64,000 nt of DNA. It comes from Azolla caroliniana. Taxonomy: Eukaryota; Polypodiophyta. The DNA is taken from NCBI GenBank assembly GCA_043228905.1, contig JBHGNT010000015.1:15934001-15998000 (forward strand), read 5' to 3'. Of this stretch, positions 51,859-62,441 are shown piece by piece. Within the stretch, counting starts at the first letter, position 1, and each line of letters begins with the position of its first letter. A program made the translations under genes and the position numbers. Under the pieces are notes generated by a model. The model had not been told where the DNA came from. It saw only the letters and a program-made list of their open reading frames with translations, and searched no databases.

Positions 51859-52840
51859 GTGCCAAAGAAGAATGGATCATTGCGACTCATCCAAGATCTT
51901 CAACCCGTCAACAAGGTGATAATTCGGAATGCTGGAATCAGTCCGAGTGTGGATGAATTTGCCGAAGCGTTTGCGGGCCAGTCCATCTACTCCATTGGTG
52001 ATCTCTACTCCGGATATGACCAATTCCAGTTGGCGATCGATAGTCCTGACATTACAACCATGAGGACTCCAATCGGGCTCGTGCAGATGTGTACCTTGCC
52101 TCAAGGTGCAACAAACTTGGTGGCTCATATGGTGAATTCCATGAACAAGGTCTTGAAGGATTGCATCCCGGACATCACGATGCCATTCTTGGATGATATT
52201 CCGATAAACAGATGTTCAGATGAGGAGAAAGATGAATCAAAAGATAAGGAAGGGTGTAGGAATTTCGTCGTAGATCATATGAAAGATTGTGAGAAGGTGC
52301 TCCAAAGGCTTGAAGATGCGAATTTGACATTTTCGGGAGAAAATTCCACATTTGGGCAACCAGAGAACTTGGTGGTAGGTCACTTCTATGGAGCATATGG
52401 CCGGAAGCCTTCACCATCCAAGGTGAACACGATCGAAGATATAAAAGAAGATAAACAGACGTTCAGATGAGGAGAAAGATGAATCAAAAGATAAGGAAGG
52501 GTGTAGGAAGTTCGTCGTAGATCATATGAAAGATTGTGAGAAGGTGCTCCAAAGGCTCGAAGATGCAAATTTGACATTTTCGGGAGAAAATTCCGCATTT
52601 GGGCAACCAGAGAACTTGGTGGTAGGTCACTTCTATAGAGCATATGGCCGGAAGCCTTCACCATCCAAGGTGAACACGATCCAAGATATGAAAGAAGAAT
52701 GCGTAAACCAAACGGAGGTTCAAAGGTTCCTTGGAGCATGTGCGTTTTATCATATCTGGATTCCGCACTACGCTCATGTCGCCAAGCCATTATATGGATT
52801 GCTAAAGAAAATAATGAAGTTCAAATGGTGAGATGACCAT
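51859..52840 (+). pseudogene. Gyp-B1 reverse transcriptase (frameshifted by duplication)
   Basis: VPKKNGSLRLIQDLQPVNKV, YSIGDLYSGYDQFQLAID, IGLVQMCTLPQGATNLVAHM, DITMPFLDDIPINRC with the catalytic FLDD intact (about 52183-52194), VVDHMKDCEKVLQRLEDANL. A 247-bp tandem duplication then breaks the frame. The second copy continues VGHFYRAYGRKPSPSKVNTI, TEVQRFLGACAFYHIWIPHY, LLKKIMKFKW to a stop at 52829. Confidence 0.87.
52203..52696 (+). repeat. 247-bp tandem duplication in Gyp-B1 RT
   Basis: 52203-52449 and 52450 to about 52696 are nearly identical (both begin gataaacagaygttcagatg). The length is not a multiple of three, so the reading frame is lost. The few differences show this is a recent event. 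Confidence 0.9.
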
Positions 52841-54307
52841 ACAAACACAATGCGAAGATTAAAGAAACTACTTCTTGAAGCTCCAGCACTAAGGAAAGCC
52901 GACTATATCGAAGGAAAGCTTATTTATGTAAGTGTAGATACGAGCCCAACCGGAATCCGGTGAGTCATCAACCAAGAAGGAGAAGATAATGCGCGCAATG
53001 CCATCCGGTTCAGAGCAAAGGTTCTCAGCGAACGACAACGAGGATACGCCCAAGTCAAGCGGGAACTTTGGGGTATTGTGTCAGCAGTGAAGACGGACAA
53101 AGACTACTTGATCGGGTCGGAAGTGATAATTGAGACAAATTGTCTCCCAATCCTCGGGATGATCTCAGGATGCGCAACCCCAGATCTAGCTATGCTAAGG
53201 TGGATCGCCTATATCAAGTCTTTAAGCCCAGAGATCCGCCACATTGCAGGGAAGAAGAACACGATGGCTGACATGTTGTCGAGGGCAAGATTTGAGAATG
53301 AAGGTGATATGGTTTTGGAAGATGAAGACGTCACCCTCGACTTCTTCAAGATTGCTCGACTATCGGCGGAAGACAAGGACAACCTAACTCTCCATGCCTT
53401 CAACGAGAACAAGTACGAAGGAGAGTGGTTGCCGATCGGCAGATTCTTAAGAACAATGTCGGCGAATGCTTCGTTGACAAAAGAGGAGGCGCTACGAATC
53501 TGGAAGAAAGCTTACCAATACTTCCTCAAGGGAGGATTCCTCTGGCGACACCCAAAAAGAAGGACGGGAATGCCACGTCGGGTGGTGGTGAAGAAAGAAG
53601 AGCAAGTGACGCTAATGACCGAATTCCACGAGAGTCCTTGGGCGGGTCATAGAGGAACATGGGTGACGTTCGAAAAGTTGAAGGAAAATTATTGGTGGCC
53701 AAGCATGTACAAAGATGTACTCCATTTCATGTCCACATGCGAAACTTGCCAAGTACATTCGAACATACGTCATCATGAGGAGTTACGACCGACAAACCCA
53801 CTCACCATACACTTTAAATGGATGGTGGATCTAGTCTCGATGCCAATGGGAGTGGGACAAATGAAGTACTTAGTACTGGCAAGAGAAGACCTAACAAATC
53901 AAGTGGAAGGACGGGCCTTGGCAAATAAGACGACGTCATCTGTTTGCAAATTTCTACTCGAAGAGGTTGTTTGCCGATACGGATGTGTGGGAAAGATAAT
54001 GGCTAATCGAGGGGAGTTGGATGCACGCGAAGCAACGGAGCTCTTCGATCGACTAGGCGTGAAGCTCTCTCTCACGACTGCCTACAATCCAGAAGCGAAT
54101 GGGAAGATCGAACGAGGGCATGGACCAATCGTCAAAGCCATCGTACGAGCATGCAACGGTCGAGTCGGGAATTGGCCACGACTATTGCCCTATGCCTTGT
54201 GGGCCGACAGAACTACACATAGTTCAATGACAGGGTATATGCCAATGGAGATTATGTATGGACAAAAGCCAGTAATGCCCATCAAAAGGACGATCACCTC
54301 ATGGTAG
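52841..54307 (+). pseudogene. Gyp-B1 RNase H and integrase
   Basis: RNase H begins near 52841 (RRLKKLLLEAPALRKADY, VDTSPTGI, a stop at 52963, FRAKVLSERQRGYAQVKREL). From 53078 a 409-codon frame is open: VKTDKDYLIGSEVIIETNC, MLRWIAYIKSLSPEIRH, ADMLSRARFENEGD. Integrase zinc domain: HESPWAGH ... CETC. Core: WMVDLVSMPMG, then ANRGELDA where Gyp-A2 has ADQG (so the second catalytic Asp is Asn here), NPEANGKIERGHG, and GYMPMEIMYGQKPVMPI. Frame ends at 54305. Confidence 0.87.
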
Positions 54308-54780
54308 CGATACCATGGGAGAACGAGATGAGCCAAGAAGAATTATTAGCGGCACGGATAAGGCAACTTGAAAGGAGACCTGAAGATCTAGAAAAAGCGC
54401 GAAAGATGATGGAGACAGCCCGAGTGAAGAACAAAATTCGGTTCGACAAGATGCATTGATTGCATCCCAAGAAGATCGAAGAAGGAGATTGGGCATTGGT
54501 CTACGACAGCAGCCTTGACAATCAACACGGTACAACAAGAAAGTTTGCAATAAGATGGTTCGGACCGTATGTAGTGATAAGTGCCAATGACAATGCCACA
54601 TACCACCTTGTAGAGCTAGATGGATCAAGGTTGGCCACACCCATTGCGGGAAAAAGAGTACAGATTTTCAAGAAAAGACAAAACGAGGATCCCGACCACG
54701 ATCACCTCGACGACGAAAAAAGTAGGACGGAACCTACAAACTTGAGTTATGTACAACAAGACGTGGAGAAATCTGATTGA
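54308..54780 (+). pseudogene. Gyp-B1 pol C-terminal region
   Basis: Continues in another frame: ENEMSQEELLAARIRQLE, KNKIRFDKMH, a TGA at 54458, then LHPKKIEEGDWALVYDSS, FAIRWFGPYVVISANDNA, VELDGSRLATPIAGKRVQ. The RWFGPYVV segment corresponds to the GPF/Y module after integrase. No chromodomain follows, unlike Chromo. 54781-54852 is short non-coding sequence ending in the polypurine tract. Confidence 0.82.
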
Positions 54781-54852
54781 TCACTGTAACCGAAATCTCA
54801 CACTCTCTCTTCTTGTCACATACCGGAGGACGTGCGGTTTGGTGGGGGTGAA

Positions 54853-56061
54853 TGTCGTGAAGATTTTCACCAATGATGTGAAAATTGCGACGAATGTCCA
54901 AAATCGAGTGTGGTTATTCACACAAGACATAAAACAATGATAGTGAAGATACTATTTTGGATTATCTTAATATCTTGGTATGGGAAGATGGAGGTCTTCA
55001 AGAGCTTCCGAATGTACTTTACTACATTTGAAACGGACAAATAAATGTCAAGTTATGCGAATGTAAAGTTTGAGAAGAAGAAGAGAAAAACAAAACTATG
55101 AGATATCCCACATAGATAGGACAAATCAGGATCCCACAGTATATAAGCAAAGCCAGAACTTATTACTTTCTGTCTATGAGTGGAGCCCAGAATGTTTTTG
55201 GGCTAAACTGTGGCTTAACTACTCGTAATGGTTTTAGCGGAACCGAAACCCAAATCGGATGGCGACCGAACCGGAATCGGAACGGACGGACGGCGACGGA
55301 ACCAGAACGGATAGACCGGATCACCGAGTCAGGAGCGAACCGGATAGACGGATTGATCGGAGATAGGTTGATCGCGACAATTTCGGTGTGAAACGAACAA
55401 AATCATCTAGACTGAAAAACCTATTAGAAATTTGTAATCAAAGGGATTCTTTCAAAGCAAGACTTGAACCTTGCATCTCCAAGATAGGAGCCAATAGACT
55501 TACCACTAGACTTAGTCATTTCCTTAAAAATGTTTTCTCTATCATTATACTTTTACATGTAAATTCTCATATTAGAGCTTGATTGAGTGACATGGTTATC
55601 ATGCATCACATGTAATGCATGAGCGCCAAATGGCAAACATGCATCACATGCATTCCATGCATCACATGCATTCCATGCATCACATGCATTCCATGCATCA
55701 CATGCATTCCATGCATTGTATGCATGTCTTGTACCCTCACATGCATAATATGCATGGGGGCGTCTATAAACTAGTGGATGAAGAAGAAAAACGGGAGCGA
55801 TGTATTAATCAAGAAAATTAAAAGTAAGAAATTTGTTATCCAATTGATGTATCAATCTTGTTCTTCAAATCTAAAGTCAAGAGTTCAATCTTAATCTCTC
55901 TCAATCTAAAGTCAAACGTTCTATCTTATCTCAATCTCTCTCTCTTTCAATCTATCTTAATTCCTTTCTCGCTAAAGCTAGTACAAACTTCGAGTCCTTC
56001 CGGTCCAAAACCCTGGCGGTTCCACCTCACGATCCACACGTAGTGACGAATCTTCACGACA
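54853..56061 (+). repeat. Gyp-B1 3' LTR
   Basis: 1,209 bp. Differs in length from the 5' LTR mainly by expansion of an 18-bp repeat (55638-55716). Contains tatataagcaaag as a likely TATA box (55140) and the antisense tRNA-like module (55451-55520). Confidence 0.88.
55638..55716. repeat. 18-bp tandem repeat (catgcatcacatgcattc)n
   Basis: About four copies, self-complementary around atgcat. The 5' LTR has only a single-copy equivalent near 35490. A frame through it encodes repeated Met-His-Ser residues and is not a gene. Confidence 0.88.
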
Positions 56062-56066
56062 ACAGA

Positions 56067-56525
56067 CTTCATGAACAACTAGACACAGCTCGTGTCAAGC
56101 ACGGTCCTATCCAATGTCAAGAGTCGATCAAACTATTTCTCGAACTCCTGGAGGAGCACCAACGTGCTCCTCCCCTTTCTAGGGCTTTCGACCCATTCCA
56201 TAAAGTCTCGCTTCAACAGTCGGAGCGAGTCATCGAACCCATACCTCTCGAGAAGCTGTCCTTTGAACTCCTCCCAAGTCTGGCAACCAGCCTGCACCTT
56301 GAGCACGTCCGCCTGGATGCTCGGCGTTACCACCTGAGGGAATCCGGATAGTCCTCTATCCTCTGGGAGGTCCCTCATTATCATTTCGGCCCGGTAGGCC
56401 TCGAGATAGCTTGTCACGTTCTTACCTCCAAACCGGCCTATTGTGTCGACGATCATTTCGATGGCCCTGTCAAGGGCACCCATACCTTGACGAGCATTCA
56501 CCAGCCGGTCTACACTTGCCGCCAT
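56067..56525 (-). pseudogene. Gyp-A2 gag N-terminal part
   Basis: Minus-strand open frame: MAASVDRLVNARQGMGALD, GRFGGKNVTSYLEAYRAEM, FPQVVTPSIQADVLKVQAG, WEEFKGQLLERYGFDDSL, MEWVESPRKGRS. It ends at a stop at 56133 and the matching sequence ceases at 56066, where Gyp-B1 inserted. The continuation is at 34679 downward. Confidence 0.85.
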
Positions 56526-56594
56526 GGCTTTGGTGATTTCTGTTCCCCTCTCTTCACACTCCTATGCCGCCTTGTTCACGTCAGGGTTCGCGTA

Positions 56595-57287
56595 TCTTTG
56601 TGTATGCGTGTGAATCTAGGCGGGACCGCTAGGGCCTCGGACCGAAGATCTTAAGAAAGGGGGGGATGCGAAGGGCAAGAGAGACGGACGGTGCATAAGA
56701 CGTTCGGTATCAGGGTGCACAGGGCACTACTGACACGGTTGAAATTGGAGCAACACGATATGTGACCAACAAAACGAGTACCAACAATTGATTAGATGAC
56801 AAAAGAATCACAACTAGCAAATCCGGTCTGGGCCACGATCTCAGCGAGCACCCACACACACATAGAACACCGAAATGCAATATGGAGCCTTTGTCGGGAG
56901 CACACGACTTCCTACGTGAGCAGAGGCGTCTGGCAAATGAACTCCTACATAGGATAAAACAATGAACAATGCTCGGTTCCCAGTTCGACAACACTTCGTT
57001 CTCCTTAATCGTCTTCCCTAACTCAATCCTCTCTCCCTTCTTTTATAGACCAAGGAGAGAGAGGGTGGTTCCATCATGTAGTTAATCTCGGCCGTTTCGG
57101 ACAGAGATTCGCCCAGATTTTTTTATGTATTTAATTTTTCCTATTAAAGTTTCGTACATCACGCCAACCTAGCCTAGTCCTAGGTTATCCACAAGTATAT
57201 ATATAATGATTTGCGTGCATCCGTGCATGCAGCGGTTCACACACCTTTGGTCTCCGTTCCTTCTTGTAGCCGGTTTTCCTGATGACA
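56595..57287 (-). repeat. Gyp-A2 5' LTR
   Basis: Minus-strand LTR of about 693 bp starting tgtcatcaggaaaaccggc at 57287. It shares ordered blocks with the 46166-46789 LTR (ttcccagttcgacaacacttcg, cggagcac...cacacga). The inner end is near 56595, next to a decayed primer-binding site (gcgaaccctgacgtgaa, minus). Confidence 0.78.
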
Positions 57288-58108
57288 ATGCGTAGAGCAC
57301 ATAGAGGCGGTCTGGAAACTGAAGGAGAGGCTGATAGGAGCACTGGCTCTCCGAAAGGCAGTATACAAGGCGGAAACCCCGGTTTACTTAAGGGTGGATA
57401 TGAGTCTGACCGGAATCAGGTGGGTGGTTAATAAGGAAGACGAGGACGGCACACAGTTCGCTATTTGGTTCGGTGCGAAGTTGATGAATGAGTGGCTACA
57501 AGAATACGCCCAGGTTAAACGCAAACTTTGGGGTATCGTTTCGGCAATCAAGGCCGATAAAGAATACTTGATCGGGACAGAAGTAATAATCGAGACAAAC
57601 TGCCTAACAATCCTAGGTATGGTTTCGGGATGCGTGACTTTGGACCTGGCAATGCTCAGGTGGATCGCATACATCAAGTCCCTGAATCCGGAGATACGGC
57701 ACATCTCCGAAAAGAACAACACCATGGCTGATATGCTCTCAAGAGCACGGTTCGAGAACGAGGACGACATGGTGTTGGAAGATGAAGAGGTTGGCATGGA
57801 CTTCTTCGAGTCAGCTCAAATGTCAGCGAACAAGCGGAGCACACCGACCTTGAACGAGTTCAACAAGGACGACTACGATGGGGAATGGCTTCTGATCCGA
57901 ACATTCCTGAGGATGATAACAACGAACGCGTCATGGATGAAAGAAGAAGCGAGTCGACTTCGGAAGAAAGCTTACAAATTCTTCCTACGAGGTGGGAAAA
58001 TCTGGTGGCATATGAGGAAGCAGAATGGCGCACCACTCCGGGTGGTGGTGTGGGAAGAAACCAATCGGTGTTGATGACGGAGTTCCACGAGAATACTTGG
58101 TCCGGACA
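57288..58108 (+). pseudogene. Gyp-A1 RNase H and start of integrase (3' truncated)
   Basis: Resumes Gyp-A1 after Gyp-A2. LKERLIGALALRKAVYKAE, YLRVDMSLTGIRWVVNKED, VKRKLWGIVSAIKADKEYL, MLRWIAYIKSLNPEIRH, ADMLSRARFENEDDM, LRKKAYKFFLRGG, then LMTEFHENTWSGH in a shifted frame, the start of the integrase zinc domain. About 90 residues of RT between 17489 and here are missing. The sequence ends at about 58108, so integrase core and 3' LTR are absent. Confidence 0.85.
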
Positions 58109-58889
58109 TCTGTTGTCCACCCTATTGAGAAACAAGGCGAAGACTAAGGGCAGACTAGTGGATAAGCGAATTATTATAATAGAAGTGTTAAGAAGCGCAT
58201 GTAACGGTTCACGCATGAAGCGTAACCGTCTATGCCCTGCATATATAAAGGACATAGGAACATTATAAAGAGCTAGTGTAGTTTTGGTGTGTAATTTGTC
58301 TAATATATTTGTACTGTCTTTTCTAAACTCTGTGTCGAGTACCCTCTGAACTATGTGTCGATTCGGAAGCGTATATGTGTTTAGGGTAAGGGGTGTATTT
58401 GTAAACAGTAAGAAGGGGGATTCGGTTATAGACATCTCTTGATAATGCCTTAACCTCATGGCCACTCAGTGACGTTATATCCCTTCCCTTGGATTAAGCC
58501 TAGATGCACTACGCTATCTATTCTCTGTACCCCGAAGGACTGAGGGTAGGCCGTGTTCCTAATTGGTAACACTTTTGACACGCCTGGTGATCTGTGATTC
58601 CCACAGGCGAGCATCAGGGAATGAATGTCTAGCCGCCGATGCACCTGAGAACCCACTCAACAAGACCGACCGTAGACCCGATCCTTAACCCGAAAAGAGG
58701 AAGAACGCACAACACAAAAATCACGCCCCAACGACTATGTTTCGTCTCTCTCGGAGTATACGCTACAATCTACGCTCACCGAACAAAGCGGCACTGTGCA
58801 AGAGGTCCCATCTCCATTGGACTAGTATAGTGAAACTGCCACTTCTCCGAAAATCCCACATCGCGTCGACAATACTCTCCCAAATGTCC
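58109..58889. other. Unassigned sequence, possibly LTR-derived
   Basis: Begins tgttgtccaccctattgag directly after the truncated Gyp-A1. It has a TATA-like catatataaagg (58238) and an inverted pair gtaacggttc...gcgtaaccg (58202-58229), features expected of an LTR promoter region. No partner copy is in the window. 58470-58880 has no recognisable domain; a short minus-strand frame (58456-58656) is not assigned. Confidence 0.4.
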
Positions 58890-59390
58890 CAAATGCTAGC
58901 CTATTGACCGGAATGGTTTTCTTATACCCTCGCTTCAACGGAGATACTGGCGCCGAGAGCCATGCTCAGTCATTCCTCAATGTTTGGAAAGCCAACCATA
59001 TGGCGCTGCAACTTCCATAGGCAAAAGCCGACGCATCAAAAATCGCAAAGTTTGGGTTAACCCTGGATGGGCGAGCTGTCCGCTCGCATTCCCAATTCGA
59101 CATCACGTCATTCGCCTCTTTCAATCAGCTCCAATCATTGTTTTTACAATTCTTTTAGCGAAGCATTCCCCAACACAAGATCACCAGCCAATTTTATATG
59201 ATAAAACAGCTTTCGCAAGAGTCCGTGGCGGACTTCAGTCTACGGTTCCAGAGTTTACGGCGGTAGCTAGCACACGCTCCAACAGAGAATGAAGCAAAAG
59301 AAACATTGTTGACGCCATTACAACGTTAGATACAATCATAGAACGTGCGTTGCAGCTCAAGTTATAAGAGGAGGACGATGGTTTTCTATG
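58890..59390 (+). pseudogene. Gyp-C gag, N-terminal part (broken)
   Basis: Plus-strand translation gives a retrotransposon gag core: RFNGDTGAESHAQSFLNVW, KIAKFGLTLDGRAVRSHSQF, DITSFASFNQLQSLFLQFF, HKITSQFYMIKQLSQES, VADFSLRFQSLRR, APTENEAKETLL. Four TAG stops interrupt it, each at a position where CAG or a similar codon would be expected, consistent with C-to-T decay. Confidence 0.75.
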
Positions 59391-60028
59391 GCATCACTCC
59401 GCCAAGCACTACCCAAGGACAAGGAATATTGTTTCCGCCAAGCCATTCAATGCACAATCTGCTTGAACTCCGAGCAGTCCGTGGTAGATTGTAATATGTA
59501 GATACACTACCCCATTTTTCATTCACGAGTGCACACGGTGGACCACTGCGAATATAACATGTTGAATAGGCCCACACCGTCAGTTCAGTGTATGGAGCCT
59601 CATCGGCATAACCGCCATAATTCTCATAGACATATGCCACAGAGGAAGGTAGGGATTGAACTCTATTGGGCAAACCCTACCACTTGAGCTACATATGCAT
59701 CCTTGTATTTAATTCAACTTCATATAGTGTAGATTGAACATTGGAAGTTCCTAGCTTACATGCATTCTCATTCTCTAGCTTGCATGCATCCTCATGCATT
59801 CTCTATTGCATGCATCCTCATGCGTACTCTATTGCATGCATCCTCATGCACTCTATTTCTAGTTGGCTTACATAGCCTACCCTCTTGTATAAATACTCAT
59901 GTGCACCTTGATTCTAATCAAGGTGTAGAACAGAAGTTACGGATTCTATAAGTTGAGTTCTTGTTCTTTTCCTCTCTCTTGTTCCCCAATCTTATCTTCA
60001 TTCTACTCTATTATACTTGTCCCTGACA
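59391..60028 (+). repeat. LTR-like insertion within Gyp-C gag
   Basis: Non-coding. Has tataaatactc (59889-59899) as a TATA box, a direct repeat tgcatgcatcctcatgc several times at 59760-59850, a pyrimidine-rich 3' part and an end ccctgaca. An antisense tRNA-like stretch is at 59647-59703 (box A-like TAGCTCAAGTGG, box B-like AGTTCAATCCC). Gag-like sequence continues after it. Probably a solo LTR or short element; the left boundary is uncertain. Confidence 0.45.
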
Positions 60029-60671
60029 ACAATGACCAAGGCCGACAAGAGGAGTGCTACCATAACTCGGAGCGGAATCAACGTGCGGGAAGGCTAAACC
60101 ACCTCCGTCGCAACAACGACCCTTATCCGGACGAGGAGCAGGAAGAAGAGGAGTATCCGAGCAATGACTGTTGTAATCCTTGGGGAGGGTGCCGCTATGA
60201 TAACTGGCATACCACCAACAATCGTTGTGGATAGGCAAAGCCCCGTTCGTACGGAGGAAATCACCAATCATGGAATTAGCGTAATAATGATGAAAGGTAG
60301 GAGGAAGAACGACGCCAGGATCGTCGTCGAGAGTATCGTGAGAAGCCCCGGAACAACAAGCGGTTTTAGCGACCCCGGGAAGAACAGACGCCACCTGTGG
60401 ACACCACCGTAGCCCCCGGTCATTGAAAAAGGTGAGTCCAACGTTCACTATTTTAATTATCAACAGCCATGTCGTTACGCAACTCAATGCCCACGACGCG
60501 ATAAAGGGAAAGGGCCAGCGGTGATACAATCACGATAGAAGTCCATCAAGTTACAACCTGCAGCAAGGCGAAAAAACACGGACTGGACGGAGCAAGACGA
60601 GATCCGAAAAGCTTCACAAGCCTGGGTAGAGAAGGCAAATGAAGCCAATGTTGAACGGATGTGGCAAGAGT
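60029..60671 (+). pseudogene. Gyp-C gag, C-terminal part (first assembled copy)
   Basis: Charged, low-complexity translation (NHLRRNNDPYPDEEQEEEEY, later RRREYREKPRNN and NYQQPCRYATQCPRRDKGKG) typical of gag C-termini, with several stops. Runs to the scaffold gap at 60672. The same sequence occurs at 61569-62209. Confidence 0.6.
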
Positions 60672-60771
60672 NNNNNNNNNNNNNNNNNNNNNNNNNNNNN
60701 NNNNNNNNNNNNNNNNNNNNNNNNNNNNNNNNNNNNNNNNNNNNNNNNNNNNNNNNNNNNNNNNNNNNNNN
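60672..60771. other. Scaffold gap of exactly 100 N
   Basis: 100 undetermined bases, a conventional placeholder of unknown true size. The sequence on the left is repeated on the right. Confidence 1.
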
Positions 60772-62209
60772 ACTTCAGTCTACGGTTCCAGAGTTTACGG
60801 CGGTAGCTAGCACACGCTCCAACAGAGAATGAAGCAAAAGAAACATTGTTGACGCCATTACAACGTTAGATACAATCATAGAACGTGCGTTGCAGCTCAA
60901 GTTATAAGAGGAGGACGATGGTTTTCTATGGCATCACTCCGCCAAGCACTACCCAAGGACAAGGAATATTGTTTCCGCCAAGCCATTCAATGCACAATCT
61001 GCTTGAACTCCGAGCAGTCCGTGGTAGATTGTAATATGTAGATACACTACCCCCATTTTTCATTCACGAGTGCACACGGTGGACCACTGCGAATATAACA
61101 TGTTGAATAGGCCCACACCGTCAGTTCAGTGTATGGAGCCTCATCGGCATAACCGCCATAATTCTCATAGACATATGCCACAGAGGAAGGTAGGGATTGA
61201 ACTCTATTGGGCAAACCCTACCACTTGAGCTACATATGCATCCTTGTATTTAATTCAACTTCATATAGTGTAGATTGAACATTGGAAGTTCCTAGCTTAC
61301 ATGCATTCTCATTCTCTAGCTTGCATGCATCCTCATGCATTCTCTATTGCATGCATCCTCATGCGTACTCTATTGCATGCATCCTCATGCACTCTATTTC
61401 TAGTTGGCTTACATAGCCTACCCTCTTGTATAAATACTCATGTGCACCTTGATTCTAATCAAGGTGTAGAACAGAAGTTACGGATTCTATAAGTTGAGTT
61501 CTTGTTCTTTTCCTCTCTCTTGTTCCCCAATCTTATCTTCATTCTACTCTATTATACTTGTCCCTGACAACAATGACCAAGGCCGACAAGAGGAGTGCTA
61601 CCATAACTCGGAGCGGAATCAACGTGCGGGAAGGCTAAACCACCTCCGTCGCAACAACGACCCTTATCCGGACGAGGAGCAGGAAGAAGAGGAGTATCCG
61701 AGCAATGACTGTTGTAATCCTTGGGGAGGGTGCCGCTATGATAACTGGCATACCACCAACAATCGTTGTGGATAGGCAAAGCCCCGTTCGTACGGAGGAA
61801 ATCACCAATCATGGAATTAGCGTAATAATGATGAAAGGTAGGAGGAAGAACGACGCCAGGATCGTCGTCGAGAGTATCGTGAGAAGCCCCGGAACAACAA
61901 GCGGTTTTAGCGACCCCGGAAGAACAGACGCCACCTGTGGACACCACCGTAGCCCCGGTCATTGAAAAAGGTGAGTCCAACGTTCACTATTTTAATTATC
62001 AACAGCCATGTCGTTACGCAACTCAATGCCCACGACGCGATAAAGGGAAAGGGCCAGCGGTGATACAATCACGATAGAAGTCCATCAAGTTACAACCTGC
62101 AGCAAGGCGAAAAACACGGACTGGACGGAGCAAGACGAGATCCGAAAAGCTTCACAAGCCTGGGTAGAGAAGGCAAATGAAGCCAATGTTGAACGGATGT
62201 GGCAAGAGT
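60772..62209. repeat. Right copy of the sequence repeated across the gap
   Basis: Begins acttcagtctacgg, the same as 59232, and runs identically to the last base of the left contig (gtggcaagagt), then continues into new Gyp-C sequence. It contains the same gag pieces, LTR-like insertion (60930-61568) and antisense tRNA-like stretch (about 61187-61243). Confidence 0.95.
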
Positions 62210-62405
62210 CCGGCCACAGTGCCACACATATGTGAGACATGGTATTAACGCCAAACCCAATATGGCAAGCACTAACCGATTGTGAAATTACGTTGACCAT
62301 GGAAAAATTATTACGACTTGTCCCTCAATTCCGACAAACCGTAGAAAACTGGATGCGGGGCTCGGACAGACTAGATATTTCGGCCAATTATACAAAGTCT
62401 AGCAC

Positions 62406-62441
<36 letters not shown>

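Larger units (their letters stand above)
34680..56061 (+). mobile_element. Gyp-B1: Ty3/gypsy element carrying nested insertions
   Basis: LTRs 34680-35851 (1,172 bp) and 54853-56061 (1,209 bp), each bounded by an 11-bp inverted repeat (TGTYGTGAAGA ... TCTTCACGACA). Primer-binding region tggtgaacccaacgtgaa at 35860, polypurine tract ggtgggggtgaa before 54853. Order is gag, protease, RT, RNase H, integrase. It interrupts Gyp-A2 gag. No clear target duplication (cacgg versus acaga). Inserts: chromovirus 38850-45867 and a composite block 46166-51855. Many stops and tandem duplications make it inactive. Confidence 0.88.
17490..57287 (-). mobile_element. Gyp-A2: Ty3/gypsy element, expanded to about 40 kb by nested insertions
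   Basis: Minus-strand element assembled from collinear pieces: 5' LTR (about 56595-57287), gag start (56067-56525), [Gyp-B1], gag end and protease (33159-34679), RT (32664-32947), [Gyp-B solo LTR], RT/RNase H (30264-30928), [Cop-2 with Cop-3], RNase H and integrase (17684-19585), truncated 3' LTR. Protein segments on both sides of each insertion abut in the expected order. It inserted in Gyp-A1 RT. The join at 17489/17490 has lost part of its own LTR and about 270 bp of the target, so no target duplication remains there. Confidence 0.8.
59232..60671. repeat. Left copy of 1.44-kb sequence repeated across the gap
   Basis: 1,440 bp repeated at 60772-62209 (1,438 bp). The only differences I find are four single-base changes in homopolymer length: a C run at about 59490, a G run at about 60378, a C run at about 60414, an A run at about 60573. 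Confidence 0.95.

Noticed and set aside
55615-55821. Met/His-rich open frame resembling a metal-binding peptide
   Set aside because: It is a translation of the 18-bp atgcat repeat within the Gyp-B1 3' LTR.
34675-56066. Target-site duplication for Gyp-B1
   Set aside because: Flanks cacgg and acaga do not match; the insertion is inferred from the split Gyp-A2 gag instead.
59647-59703. Functional tRNA gene on the minus strand
   Set aside because: Box A and box B are only about 30 bases apart, and no anticodon arm or acceptor stem can form.
59232-62209. Genuine recent segmental or tandem duplication of Gyp-C
   Set aside because: Copies begin and end exactly at the gap and differ only in homopolymer length, which fits overlapping contig ends better.
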